Assembly (NCBI RefSeq): GCF_000427905.1
Contig: NZ_ATYX01000010.1
Location: forward strand, 1-64,000
Reading direction: 5' to 3'
Origin: Thermocrispum agreste DSM 44070
GTDB lineage: Bacteria; Actinomycetota; Actinomycetes; Mycobacteriales; Pseudonocardiaceae
Length of the DNA: 64,000 nucleotides
This document shows positions 29,183-38,483 of this stretch, piece by piece. Under the pieces are notes generated by a model that was not told the origin of the DNA, made no database searches, and saw only the letters and a list, made by a program, of their open reading frames with translations. Position 1 is the stretch's first letter, and each line of letters opens with the position of its first letter. Position numbers and translations under genes: made by a program.

Positions 29183-30205
29183 ATGATGTCCGCCCGCCCG
29201 ACGATGAAAGACGTCGCGGCACTGGCCGGTGTCGGCTTGAAGACCGTTTCGCGCGTGGTCAACAACGAAGGGTCGGTCAGCCCGGACACCGCGGAGCGAG
29301 TCCATGCGGCCATCGCCAAGCTGGGCTTTCGACGCAACGAAGGCGCGCGCCTGCTGCGCCAGGGCCGCACCGCGTCCATCGGACTGGTGCTGGAGGACGT
29401 CGCCGACCCGTTCTCCTCCATCCTGACCAGGGCCGTGGAAGAGGTCGCCCGCCGGCACGACTCGCTGGTGTTCGCCGGTTCCTCCGACGAGGACCCGGTG
29501 CGCGAGCGCGAGCTGACCCTGGCGTTCTGCGCCCGCCGGGTGGACGGGCTGATCATCGTACCCGCGGGCGACACCCACCGCTACCTGGTGCCGGAGATCA
29601 TGGCGGGCACGCCCGCGGTGTTCGTCGACCGTCCCCCGCAGGACATCAACGCGGACACGGTGCTGGTGGACAACGAAGGTGGCGCCCAGACGGCGGTCGA
29701 GCACCTGATCGCCCACGGCCACCGGCGCATCGCCTTCCTCGGCGACGCCCCGTCGATCTTCACCGCGACGGCACGGCTGGCCGGCTACCGGGCCGCGCTG
29801 GAAGCCGCCGGCCTGCCCTACGACGAGTCGCTGACCCATCTCGCGCCGCCGACGGCCGAGGCGATCCGTCACGCCTTGGCGCGCGTGCTGGCCGGGCAGG
29901 ACCCGGCCACCGCGTTGTTCTGCGGCAACAACCGCGTGACGGTCCAGGTTCTTCGCGAACTTGCCAAGCGCCCCGAACGGCCCGCCCTGGTGGGCTTCGA
30001 CGACTTCGAGCTCGCCGACGTGCTGCAGCCGCCGATCACGGTTGTGGCACAGGATCCTGCCGAATTGGGGCGCACCGCCGCCGAGCTGTTGTTCGAGCGG
30101 CTGGGCGGAGACCGGCAAGGACGTGCGAAAACGGTTCGGTTGCCCACGCGGTTGATCCCGCGCGGGTCCGGTGAGTTGCCGATTGCACGCGGCAACGGGA
30201 CGTGA
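29183..30205 (+). CDS. LacI-family regulator of the sugar importer
   Basis: The 340 residues have the LacI headpiece (TMKDVAALAGVGLKTVSRVVNN), hinge helix, and a periplasmic-binding-protein-like sugar domain (IGLVLEDVADPF, GFDDFELADVLQPPITVV). ATG 29183 follows GAAAGAGG. The gene directly precedes, in the same direction, a sugar ABC transporter operon 44 bp away, and two operator palindromes lie before it. It probably represses itself and the transporter until the sugar or its phosphate binds. Confidence 0.94.
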   Translation: MMSARPTMKDVAALAGVGLKTVSRVVNNEGSVSPDTAERVHAAIAKLGFRRNEGARLLRQGRTASIGLVLEDVADPFSSILTRAVEEVARRHDSLVFAGSSDEDPVRERELTLAFCARRVDGLIIVPAGDTHRYLVPEIMAGTPAVFVDRPPQDINADTVLVDNEGGAQTAVEHLIAHGHRRIAFLGDAPSIFTATARLAGYRAALEAAGLPYDESLTHLAPPTAEAIRHALARVLAGQDPATALFCGNNRVTVQVLRELAKRPERPALVGFDDFELADVLQPPITVVAQDPAELGRTAAELLFERLGGDRQGRAKTVRLPTRLIPRGSGELPIARGNGT

Positions 30206-30249
30206 CTACCGTCCACATCCAATGTGAAGGGAAGCGAGGAGGCTTCACC

Positions 30250-31515
30250 ATGAAGCTCAGAGCGTTGATCGCGGGATTGTCCGCAGTCGCGCTGGCGTTC
30301 ACCGCGGGCTGCGGCGGTGACGACGGCGACGACACCAAGGACGTCGAGGTGTTCACCTGGTGGGCAGACGGCAGTGAGAAAGCCGGCCTGGACGCCCTGG
30401 TCGCGGAGTTCAACAAGCAGCACCCCGATCTGAACTTCGTCAACGGTGCCGTTGCCGGCGGCGCGGGCAGCAACGCGAAGAACGTGCTGGCCTCCCGCCT
30501 GCAGCAGCAGGACCCGCCGAGCACCTTCCAGGCGCACGCGGGCGCCGAGCTGCTCGACTACATCGAGGCGAACCAGATCCAGGACATCTCGGCGCTGTAC
30601 GAGGAGTACGGCTGGAACGACGTCTTCCCGAAGGACCTGATCGAGCTGCTCACCGTGGACGGCAAGATCTACTCGGTCCCGTCCAACGTGCACCGAGCCA
30701 ACGTGGTGTGGGCCAACCCCGAGGTGCTGAAGAAGGCGAACATCGGTGAGGAGCCTGCCAAGGACCTCGACGAGTTCATCGACCAGCTGGAGAAGCTGAA
30801 GAAGGCCGGCGTGGACACGCCGCTGTCCATCGCCACCGACTGGACTCAGGTGCACCTGCTGGAGACGGTGCTGATCGCCGACCTGGGGCCGGAGAAGTAC
30901 ATCGGCCTGTGGGACGGCTCGACCAAGTGGGACGGGCCGGAGGTGCGCAAGGCGATCGACCACTACGCCACGCTGCTGTCCTACACCAACACCGACCGGC
31001 AGAACCTGGATTGGCCGGACGCGACCAAGATGGTGATCGACGGCAAGGCCGCGTTCAACATCATGGGTGACTGGGCAGAGGCGGCCTTCCAGGAAGCCGA
31101 CAAGGAATGGGGCAAGGACTACATCACCTACCCCGTGCCCGGCACCGACGGCGTGTTCGACTTCCTCGCCGACTCGTTCACCCTGCCGGTGGGCGCGAAG
31201 AACGAGGAAGGCACCAAGGCGTGGCTGCAGACCGTGGGCAGCGCCGAGGGTCAGAAGGCGTTCAACATCAAGAAGGGTTCGATTCCGGCCCGCACCGACG
31301 CCAACCCGGACGACTACGGCGAGTACCAGAAGACCGCCATCGAGTCCTACAAGAACGACACCATCGTGCCGTCGCTGGCGCACGGTGCCGCGGCGTCGGT
31401 GAAGTGGTCGACCGCCATCACCGAGGCGGTCAGCAGCTTCTCCGCCAACAAGGACAAGGCGAAGCTGATCGACGCCTTGGTGAAGGCAGCGGAAGACAAC
31501 CAGAAGAAGCAGTAA
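30250..31515 (+). CDS. Sugar-binding lipoprotein of an ABC importer (glucose/galactose-type)
   Basis: The 421 residues have a lipoprotein signal (MKLRALIAG, lipobox FTAGC). The mature part belongs to solute-binding family 1. It closely resembles the Thermus glucose/galactose-binding protein in EVFTWWADGSE, AVAGGAGSNAKNVL, DPPSTFQAHAG (whose Gln and His contact the sugar in that protein), KIYSVPSNVHRANV and AAFNIMGDWAE. The match is remembered, not searched. Glucose is therefore the best substrate guess. ATG 30250 follows GAGGAGG. Two permease genes follow, but no ATPase gene, so a shared MsiK-like ATPase encoded elsewhere probably energises it. Confidence 0.92.
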   Translation: MKLRALIAGLSAVALAFTAGCGGDDGDDTKDVEVFTWWADGSEKAGLDALVAEFNKQHPDLNFVNGAVAGGAGSNAKNVLASRLQQQDPPSTFQAHAGAELLDYIEANQIQDISALYEEYGWNDVFPKDLIELLTVDGKIYSVPSNVHRANVVWANPEVLKKANIGEEPAKDLDEFIDQLEKLKKAGVDTPLSIATDWTQVHLLETVLIADLGPEKYIGLWDGSTKWDGPEVRKAIDHYATLLSYTNTDRQNLDWPDATKMVIDGKAAFNIMGDWAEAAFQEADKEWGKDYITYPVPGTDGVFDFLADSFTLPVGAKNEEGTKAWLQTVGSAEGQKAFNIKKGSIPARTDANPDDYGEYQKTAIESYKNDTIVPSLAHGAAASVKWSTAITEAVSSFSANKDKAKLIDALVKAAEDNQKKQ

Positions 31516-31525
31516 GGGACGCTGA

Positions 31526-32413
31526 GTGTTCACCAGGATCAGGAGCTGGGGTCCCCCCGTCCTGCTGATCGCCCCGACCTTGATCCTGCTCGGCATCTTC
31601 GTCTACGGGCTGATCGGTGCCGGGGTCTGGACCTCGCTGACGGACAACGTCCGAGGCCAGACCACCGGCACCGTCGGCCTGGAGAACTACGAGAACCTGT
31701 TCAACGACGACACGTTCGTCTACTCGCTGCGCAACGTGGCGATGTACACGGGCGCGTTCGTCGCAGGCACGCTGTTCTTCGGGTTCCTCTGGGCGTGGTT
31801 GCTGGAGCGGGGCGCGCGCGGCGAGGGCATCTTCCGCGCGGTGTACCTGTTTCCGATGGCCGTTTCGTTCGTGGCCTCCGGTGTGGTCTGGCGGTGGTTG
31901 CTCAACAGCAACACCGGGGAGCAGGCCAGCGGGTTGAACCGGCTGTTGGACATGGTCGGGCTCGGCTTCCTGCAGGGCCAGTGGTGGACCCACGAAGGGT
32001 GGGGCATCTTGGCCATCGCGATGCCTGCCATCTGGCAGCTGTCCGGCTACGTGATGGCGCTGTTCCTCGCCGGCTTCCGGGGCATCCCGGAGGAGTTGCG
32101 TGAGGCTGCCCGGGTCGACGGGGCCACCGAGTGGCAGCTGTACCGGCACGTGCTGTTCCCGCAGCTGTCGCCGGTCGCGCTGTCCGCGGTGATCATCATC
32201 GGCCACATGTCGCTGAAGGTGTTCGACCTGATCATGGCGGTGGCCGGACAGACCAACTACACCACGCAGGTGCCCGGTACCCAGATGTGGCTGAAGTACA
32301 CCAGCGGCGAATGGGCCGAGGCCGCGGCGATCGGCACCGTGCTGCTGCTGGTGGTGGCCGTGCTGATCGTGCCGTACTTGATCAGCACCTACCGTGCGGA
32401 GCGTCGCCGATGA
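31526..32413 (+). CDS. Sugar ABC transporter permease (MalF-like)
   Basis: The 295 residues form six membrane helices with the cytoplasmic EAA loop (EELREAARVDGATEWQLY) that docks the ATPase. It starts at GTG 31526, 10 bp after the binding-protein stop. It forms the translocation pore with the next permease, whose start overlaps its stop by ATGA. Confidence 0.93.
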   Translation: MFTRIRSWGPPVLLIAPTLILLGIFVYGLIGAGVWTSLTDNVRGQTTGTVGLENYENLFNDDTFVYSLRNVAMYTGAFVAGTLFFGFLWAWLLERGARGEGIFRAVYLFPMAVSFVASGVVWRWLLNSNTGEQASGLNRLLDMVGLGFLQGQWWTHEGWGILAIAMPAIWQLSGYVMALFLAGFRGIPEELREAARVDGATEWQLYRHVLFPQLSPVALSAVIIIGHMSLKVFDLIMAVAGQTNYTTQVPGTQMWLKYTSGEWAEAAAIGTVLLLVVAVLIVPYLISTYRAERRR

Positions 32414-33324
32414 CCACCACCGTGCTCGAAGACATCAAGCCGAGGGTCGACGGGAAGGCAAAGAAGCCGAAGACCAAGCCGGTGCGGCCGCCGGGCAGCA
32501 AGGGGCCGCGGGCGGCGGCGGTGCGCACGATCCGGTACGCGCTGCTGCTGTTCTTCACGGTCGTCGTGCTGATCCCGGCCTACGTGCTGCTGGTCACCAG
32601 CTTCAAAAGCGGTGCCGAGGTGTCGCCGGACACCGCGTGGGCACTGCCGGAGAACTGGGACACCTCCGGCTGGGAACGCGCCTGGGAACGGCTCAGCGAC
32701 TCGCTCGGACGGACGTTCCTGCTGGTCGTCCCGGCGGCGCTGCTGTCGTCGGTGCTCGGCTCGATGAACGGGTTCGTGTTGTCCAAGTGGCGTTTCCGCG
32801 GCGCCGACCTGGTCTTCACGCTGATCCTGTTCGGCATGTTCATCCCGTACCAGGCGGTGATGATCCCGCTGGTCGAGGTGATCGACACGATGGGATTCGA
32901 GCGGGGGATCCCGTCGCTGATCTTCATTCACGTCGTCTACGGGTTGCCGATCTGCACCCTGATCTTCCGCAACTACTACGCATCCATCCCGACGGAAGTC
33001 ATCGAGTCGGCCAAGGTGGACGGCGCGGGCATGCTGCGCACGTACTTCTCGATCGTGCTCCCGGTGTCCATCCCCGGCTTCGTGGTGACGATCATCTGGC
33101 AGTTCACCTCGGTGTGGAACGACTACCTGTTCGCGATGTTCTTCTCCAGCGCGCAGAACGGGCCGGTCACCATCGGGCTGAACTTCCTCGCCGCCGGGCA
33201 GCTGCAGGACTATGCGGCGTCCATGGCGGGTGCGCTGATCGCCTCCGCGCCGACGCTGCTGGTCTACATCATCCTCGGCCGGTGGTTCGTGGGTGGCCTG
33301 ATGGCCGGCTCGGTCAAGGGCTGA
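32410..33324 (+). CDS. Sugar ABC transporter permease (MalG-like)
   Basis: The 304 residues begin with a Lys/Pro-rich cytoplasmic segment of about 40 residues. Six membrane helices follow, with the EAA-type loop VIESAKVDGAGMLRTYFSIVLP. It is the last gene of the importer; its ATG overlaps the previous stop, and a very strong terminator follows at 33356. There is no ATP-binding gene nearby. Confidence 0.93.
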   Translation: MTTTVLEDIKPRVDGKAKKPKTKPVRPPGSKGPRAAAVRTIRYALLLFFTVVVLIPAYVLLVTSFKSGAEVSPDTAWALPENWDTSGWERAWERLSDSLGRTFLLVVPAALLSSVLGSMNGFVLSKWRFRGADLVFTLILFGMFIPYQAVMIPLVEVIDTMGFERGIPSLIFIHVVYGLPICTLIFRNYYASIPTEVIESAKVDGAGMLRTYFSIVLPVSIPGFVVTIIWQFTSVWNDYLFAMFFSSAQNGPVTIGLNFLAAGQLQDYAASMAGALIASAPTLLVYIILGRWFVGGLMAGSVKG

Positions 33325-33355
33325 CCCTCCGCGATCACCCGGCGACATGACGACC

Positions 33356-33394
33356 GGCCCTGGCGGGAGTTCCCGCCAGGGCCGGAGTCTTTTC
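33356..33394 (+). terminator. Intrinsic terminator of the sugar transporter operon
   Basis: A perfect 12-bp stem (GGCCCTGGCGGG, loop AGTT, CCCGCCAGGGCC) is followed by GGAGTCTTTT. Confidence 0.93.
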
Positions 33395-33631
33395 GGGGAC
33401 GGGCACCGGTGGACGCGGCGCATATGGGATCGGCCCCACGCCAGTGCTCACACGTGAGAGCGGCTTCGACGATCCATGGCGGACCCCGGTCCGGCACATG
33501 CCTGCCATGGCGGCCGGTGCCGGATTGCGCCCGGCCGCGGCACGGTCTTTCGGATCCGCACGACCGGGGACCCGCTGCCGCCGCCACAAACCAGACCCGA
33601 CGGTGGCGCACGACACCGGCCAGGCGGAGCC

Positions 33632-33775
33632 GGCCGACGCCATCCACGCGGGGCGTGCGGTACTGGAGTACGCGGGCACCGTCCGGAGATCGACGGCAAC
33701 CCGAGCCTGGTCGGGGTGCGGTACTGGAGTACGCGGGCACCGTGCTGCCCATGGGCCGACGCCATCCACGCGGGG
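33632..33775. repeat. Nested direct repeats in an A-B-B-A order
   Basis: A 22-bp element A lies at 33632-33653 and 33754-33775. A 28-bp element B lies at 33655-33682 and 33716-33743. Copies are identical or nearly so and all in the same orientation. The surrounding gap (33395-33917) has no recognised gene. Confidence 0.85.
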
Positions 33776-33917
33776 GGCCGCCCGCCGGATGAGCGACATC
33801 GAGACCGCCACGCGGTTGTCGACCGGTCCCGCACGACGCACTCCGGCGCTGTGCCGATCTACCCGACCAAACGGGTTGGGGCCGTGCGGCACGACCCCAG
33901 CCCGCCGCGGGCTCAGC

Positions 33918-34118
33918 TCAACAGCACCGTGCGCCGGGCTGCGCCAGCCGCTCGTGGCGGATGCGCTCGTACTCCCGCCTGCTCGGCACCGGTTCGTCCG
34001 GGTGCAGCCGCTTCCGATGCTCCACGAAGCGGTCGTACTCGGTCTCCCCGGTGAGCTCGGCCAGGTACCAGCGCACGCCGCGCAGTGTCCGGCGTAAACG
34101 CCGCCAGGCCGCCGTCAT
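33918..34118 (-). CDS. YbdD/YjiX-family small protein, CstA partner
   Basis: The 66 residues match the YbdD/YjiX family (WYLAELTGETEYDRFVEHRKRLHPDEPVPSRREYE; core GETEYDRFVEHRK). Members are encoded directly after cstA and are needed for pyruvate uptake by CstA-type carriers in E. coli. The ATG overlaps the cstA stop by ATGA, which confirms the start and the coupling. Confidence 0.93.
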   Translation of the reverse strand: MTAAWRRLRRTLRGVRWYLAELTGETEYDRFVEHRKRLHPDEPVPSRREYERIRHERLAQPGARCC

Positions 34119-36304
34119 GACGAGTCACCGTCCTTGCCTGCCGAACCGCCGGAGCCGTCGTCCGTACGCACCCCGGACCCGTTGGGCGGGGCGCCGATCG
34201 CGGCCAGCTGCTTCTTCTCCTCCGCCGTCGCGAACAGACCGGACGGAGCGACGATCTTCGACTCCTGCCACGGCTCCTCGGTCGTGGGCAACGGCTCCGG
34301 CGAGCGCACCGCACGCCAGCACACCACCAGCGCGTTGCCGATCACCACCACGACCAGCAGGGCGAACAGCGCGGCCAGGACACCGTCGACCGTGGAGTTG
34401 GTGACGATCGTGGACATGTCGTCCAGGTCCTTTGCCGGGGCCAGCACCTCGCCGCGCTCGAGCGCCGCCGCGTACTGGTCACGCTGGGCGAAGAACCCGA
34501 TCTTCGGGTCGTCGGAGAACACCTTCTGCCAGCTCGCCGTCAGCGTGACCGCGGCGTCCCACGCCAGCGGCACCGCCGTCACCCAGGCCCACTTGAGCTT
34601 GCCGCTCTTGACCAGGATCACCGTCGCCACGGTCAGCGCGATCGCGGCGAGCAGCTGGTTGGCGATACCGAACAGCGGGAACAACTGGTTGATGCCGCCG
34701 AGCGGGTCGGTGACACCGGCCCACAGGAAGTAGCCCCAGGCGGCCACCACCACGGCGCTGGTGAACCACAGGCCCGGCTTCCAGGACACCCGGCCGAGCG
34801 GCTTGTAGATGTTGCCCAGGGTGTCCTGCAGCATGAACCGGCCGACCCGGGTGCCCGCGTCGACGGTGGTCAGGATGAACAGCGCCTCGAACATGATCGC
34901 GAAGTGGTACCAGAACGCCCGCATCCCTTCGCCGCCGAAGACCTGGGCGAAGATGTCGGACATGCCGACGGCCAGGGTCGGTGCGCCACCGGTGCGGGAC
35001 ACCAGTGACTCCTCCTCCACCGCCGCGGCCGCGGCGTCGAGCTCCGCCGGGGTGATCACGAACCCGAGGCTGTTGACGAACTCGGACGCCGATTGCACCG
35101 CTCCGCCGGTGACGCCCGCCGGTGAATTCATGGCGAAGTACAGGCCCGGGTCGAGGATGCACGCGGCGATGATCGCGGCCACCGCCACGAACGACTCCAT
35201 CAGCATTCCGCCGTAGCCGATGAGCCGGACCTGGGACTCCTTCTCGATCATCTTCGGCGTGGTGCCGGACGACACCAGCGCGTGGAACCCGGACAGCGCG
35301 CCACACGCGATCGTGATGAACACGAACGGGAACAAGTCGCCGGAGAAGACCGGCCCGATCTCGTCGAACGCGAACTTGGACACCGCGTCCGCCTGCAGCA
35401 CCGGTGCGGCGATCACCACGCCGATGGCCAGCAGCACGATCGTGCCGATCTTCATGAACGTCGACAGGTAGTCACGGGGCGCGAGCAGCATCCACACCGG
35501 CAACACCGACGCCGCAAAGCCGTAGACGACCAGGAACAGCGTCAGCGTCTCCGGGTCGAACGTGAACGCGCTCGCCCACGACGACTGGGCCACCCAGCCA
35601 CCGGCGATGATCGCCAGGATCAGCAGCGCGACGCCGATCACCGACGTCTCGATCACCTTGCCCGGCCGGACCACGCGCAGGTAGAAGCCCATGAACAGGG
35701 CGATCGGGATGGTCATCGCGATGGAGAAGGTGCCCCACGGCGACTGCGCCAGCGCGTTGACCACGACCAGCGCCAGCACCGCGAGCAGAATGATCATGAT
35801 GACGAAGACGCCGAGCAGCGCGGCGACCCCGCCGACCACACCGATTTCCTCCCTGGCCATCTGGCCGAGCGACTTGCCGTTGCGGCGCATGGAGAAGAAC
35901 AGGATCACCATGTCCTGCACCGCACCGGCGAAGATCACGCCGACGATGATCCAGATCGTCCCCGGCAGGTAGCCCATCTGCGCCGCCAGCACCGGGCCGA
36001 CCAGCGGGCCGGCCCCCGCGATGGCCGCGAAGTGGTGCCCGAGCAGCACCCGACGGTCGGTCGGGTGGTAGTCGACGCCGTTGTTCAACCGCTCAGCGGG
36101 CGTCGCTCTGGTGTCGTCCACCTGAAGCACCCGCTTGCAGATGAACCGGGCGTAGAAACGGTACGCGATGGCGTACGAGCCGAGTGCCGCGCCGAGCAGC
36201 CAGATCGCGGAGATCGACTCACCGCGCGCCAGCGCGAGCACGCCCCAGCAGACGGCGCCCACGATGGCGACGGCCGTCCACGTGACTACCGACTTGAGTT
36301 TCAT
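34115..36304 (-). CDS. cstA: CstA-family carbon-starvation/pyruvate transporter
   Basis: The 729 residues form many membrane helices. Diagnostic motifs are LLGHHFAAIAGAGPLVGP near residue 90, GAVQDMVILFFSMRRNGKSLG, and TTVDAGTRVGRFMLQD in the C-terminal half. CstA proteins take up pyruvate, and peptides have been proposed, mainly under carbon limitation. ATG 36304 (MKLKS) is preferred: it starts just before the first membrane helix. The frame extends upstream to 36367 but no ribosome site supports that. It is coupled to the YbdD gene. Confidence 0.95.
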   Translation of the reverse strand: MKLKSVVTWTAVAIVGAVCWGVLALARGESISAIWLLGAALGSYAIAYRFYARFICKRVLQVDDTRATPAERLNNGVDYHPTDRRVLLGHHFAAIAGAGPLVGPVLAAQMGYLPGTIWIIVGVIFAGAVQDMVILFFSMRRNGKSLGQMAREEIGVVGGVAALLGVFVIMIILLAVLALVVVNALAQSPWGTFSIAMTIPIALFMGFYLRVVRPGKVIETSVIGVALLILAIIAGGWVAQSSWASAFTFDPETLTLFLVVYGFAASVLPVWMLLAPRDYLSTFMKIGTIVLLAIGVVIAAPVLQADAVSKFAFDEIGPVFSGDLFPFVFITIACGALSGFHALVSSGTTPKMIEKESQVRLIGYGGMLMESFVAVAAIIAACILDPGLYFAMNSPAGVTGGAVQSASEFVNSLGFVITPAELDAAAAAVEEESLVSRTGGAPTLAVGMSDIFAQVFGGEGMRAFWYHFAIMFEALFILTTVDAGTRVGRFMLQDTLGNIYKPLGRVSWKPGLWFTSAVVVAAWGYFLWAGVTDPLGGINQLFPLFGIANQLLAAIALTVATVILVKSGKLKWAWVTAVPLAWDAAVTLTASWQKVFSDDPKIGFFAQRDQYAAALERGEVLAPAKDLDDMSTIVTNSTVDGVLAALFALLVVVVIGNALVVCWRAVRSPEPLPTTEEPWQESKIVAPSGLFATAEEKKQLAAIGAPPNGSGVRTDDGSGGSAGKDGDSS

Positions 36305-36435
36305 GGCGTGAGTCCTACTCCAGATCGGGCGTGCTGTTAAGAGCTGGGAACGAAAATTTTTCCCCAACCGATGAGTTCGCCGGGCTCGCCCGGTCTTCCT
36401 CGGTGAACCCGTTCCAGCCGACCGAGGAGGAAGCG

Positions 36436-36816
36436 ATGAGTGCCGTGTTGGGTTCCATGCTGCTGTCCAGCGACGACCCGCAGCGCCTGTGCGCGTTCTA
36501 CGCCGATGCCCTCGGCCTGGAGTCCGGCCGGTCGCCCGACGGGCAGTACAGCTTTCTGAACGTCGGCGGGTTCTTCGTGATGTTCGATCACCGCGACGAC
36601 GTCTCCGGCCGCACCAAGGAGCCGGGCCGGGCGATCTTCAACATTCACGTCGACGACGTGCCCGAGGCGGCCGCCCGGTTCGAGAAGGCGGGCGCGACGT
36701 GGCTGGCGCCGCCGGAGGACCGCGACGGTTCGTGGTTCGCCACCGCGATCGACCCGGACGGCAACTACGTCCAGCTGATGCACGTCTCCGAGGAAGAGCG
36801 AGCGCGGATGGGCTGA
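36436..36816 (+). CDS. VOC/glyoxalase-family protein
   Basis: The 126 residues form one or two beta-alpha-beta-beta-beta units of the vicinal oxygen chelate fold (MLLSSDDPQRLCAFYADALGL, FNIHVDDVPEAAARF, DPDGNYVQLMH). ATG 36436 has GAGGAGG six bases before it. Its stop lies 45 bp before the sigma factor gene in the same direction. Similar DNA-binding-independent VOC proteins occur beside SigG-like sigma factors, but the role is unknown. Confidence 0.88.
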   Translation: MSAVLGSMLLSSDDPQRLCAFYADALGLESGRSPDGQYSFLNVGGFFVMFDHRDDVSGRTKEPGRAIFNIHVDDVPEAAARFEKAGATWLAPPEDRDGSWFATAIDPDGNYVQLMHVSEEERARMG

Positions 36817-36861
36817 CTCATGACGGCGGTTTTGTCGCCGGATCGGGGTACTGTGTCCGGC

Positions 36862-37869
36862 ATGTCCGCTCCCAGCATCGACGACGATTTCGTCCGGCTC
36901 GCCGACCCGTTCCGGCGCGAGCTGCTCGCGCACTGCTACCGCATGCTCGGCTCGGTGCACGATGCGGAAGATCTGGTCCAGGAGACGTACCTGCGGGCGT
37001 GGCGGGCTTACGACAAGTTCGAAGGCCGCTCGTCGCTGCGCACCTGGCTGTACTCCATCGCCACGCGCACCTGCTTGAGCGCGCTGGAACACAAGAGCCG
37101 CCGGGAACTTCCCACCGACGTGGCCGATCCGGAAACCAGCAGCAGCGCGGAGAAGCTGCAGCGCGGCGAGGTGCCGTGGCTGGAGCCCATCCCGGACGCG
37201 ATGATCACCACCGACGAGACCGGTGACCCCGCGGCGGTGGTGGCCACCCGCGAGTACACCCGCCTGGCTCTGCTCGCCGCGTTGCAGCATCTCCCGCCGC
37301 GGCAGCGGGCGGTGCTCATCCTGCGCGACGTGCTGCGTTGGTCGGCGGCCGAGGTCGCGGAGGTGCTGGACATCAGCGTGGCGGCGGTGAACAGCCTGCT
37401 GCAACGCGCGCATGCGCAACTGGAACGCACGGCCCCGTCACCGGACGAGCTCGACGAGCCGGACGAGGCCGGACAGCGCGAGCTGCTGCAGCGATACGCC
37501 AAGGCGTTCGAGACCTACGACGTCGACGAGATCGTGCGGCTGTTCACCGACGAAGCGGTGTGGGAGATGCCGCCGTTCCTGAACTGGGTGCAGGGCGCGA
37601 AGCGGATCGGGGAGCTGATCCGTACCTACTGCCCGGCGAAGCGCCCTGGCGACATGCGCATGGTGCCGACCAGGGCGAACGGTCAACCGGCGTTCGCGCT
37701 GTACATGCGGGACCAGGAGGACGGCACGTTCAAGGCGTTCCAGCTGCAGGTGCTGGATCTCGGCACGGACGGCGTCCGGCACGCGTACGTGTTCTTCGAC
37801 GTGTCGTTGTTCGAGCTGGGCGGCCTGCCCGCGGTGCTTGACTCGGTCGAGCAGGACGCCGGCCGCTGA
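36862..37869 (+). CDS. SigG-like ECF sigma factor with C-terminal SnoaL-type domain
   Basis: The 335 residues contain sigma region 2 (LLAHCYRMLGSVHDAEDLVQETYLRAW; core DAEDLVQETYLRAW), region 4 (LPPRQRAVLILRDVLRW, SVAAVNSLLQRAHAQL) and a C-terminal SnoaL-like domain (about 215-325, ELLQRYAKAFETYDVDEIV). This layout matches the SigG/TIGR02960 group, in which the extra domain replaces an anti-sigma partner. ATG 36862 is chosen because TACTGT lies at the distance expected for a leaderless start; ATG 36820 is the alternative. The next gene overlaps its stop (TGATG). Confidence 0.9.
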   Translation: MSAPSIDDDFVRLADPFRRELLAHCYRMLGSVHDAEDLVQETYLRAWRAYDKFEGRSSLRTWLYSIATRTCLSALEHKSRRELPTDVADPETSSSAEKLQRGEVPWLEPIPDAMITTDETGDPAAVVATREYTRLALLAALQHLPPRQRAVLILRDVLRWSAAEVAEVLDISVAAVNSLLQRAHAQLERTAPSPDELDEPDEAGQRELLQRYAKAFETYDVDEIVRLFTDEAVWEMPPFLNWVQGAKRIGELIRTYCPAKRPGDMRMVPTRANGQPAFALYMRDQEDGTFKAFQLQVLDLGTDGVRHAYVFFDVSLFELGGLPAVLDSVEQDAGR

Positions 37870-38447
37870 TGGCGGGCGCCCCTGGAGTTCAGTCGCTGTC
37901 CGGCGGCATGGAGCTGCTCGAACGCGCGATCAGCTACACCGTGGGCACGTTCGGCGCCGTCACGCCGGATGTGCTCACGGCGGCCACCCCGTGCCGGGAG
38001 TGGTCCGTGCAAGACCTGCTGGATCACCTCAACGACGGGATGAGCGCCCTCGGCGAGGCGTTCGACGACGGGTGGGTGCACGTCGATGCGGACCTGCAGG
38101 ACCGATGTCCGCTCGACGTGCTCAGGGAGTCGGCGCGGGCCTTGCTCGCCATCATCGCCGAGCGGCGCGCGGGGGTGCCGACGGTGGACATCGACGGACG
38201 GGAGATCGCCGGGGCGGTGGTGGCTGTCACCGGGGCGCTGGAGCTTGCCGTGCACGGCTGGGATCTCGCGCAAGGTTGCGGAGCACCCAGGCCGCTGCCG
38301 GACGGGCTGGCCGCCGATCTGCTACGGCTGGCTCCGCTGCTGGTCACCGACGAGGACCGGCCAGGCCGGTTCGCCGACCCCGTGCCGGTGCCCGCGGCCA
38401 GCTCGTCTTCGGACCGGCTGCTCGCCTGGCTGGGGCGCGAACCCTGA
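37869..38447 (+). CDS. TIGR03086-type DinB/mycothiol maleylpyruvate isomerase-like protein
   Basis: The 192 residues form a four-helix DinB-like bundle. The likely metal ligands are His in LLDHLNDG, a central acidic residue, and His in LAVHGWDLAQG. These are characteristic of the TIGR03086 metal-binding family, related to mycothiol-dependent isomerases. The start overlaps the sigma factor stop, so it is co-expressed with it. It may use mycothiol in a stress or detoxification reaction (inferred). Confidence 0.85.
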   Translation: MAGAPGVQSLSGGMELLERAISYTVGTFGAVTPDVLTAATPCREWSVQDLLDHLNDGMSALGEAFDDGWVHVDADLQDRCPLDVLRESARALLAIIAERRAGVPTVDIDGREIAGAVVAVTGALELAVHGWDLAQGCGAPRPLPDGLAADLLRLAPLLVTDEDRPGRFADPVPVPAASSSSDRLLAWLGREP

Positions 38448-38483
38448 ACCGCACCCGGACGTGGCGTCAGGAGGCGTCCGTCC

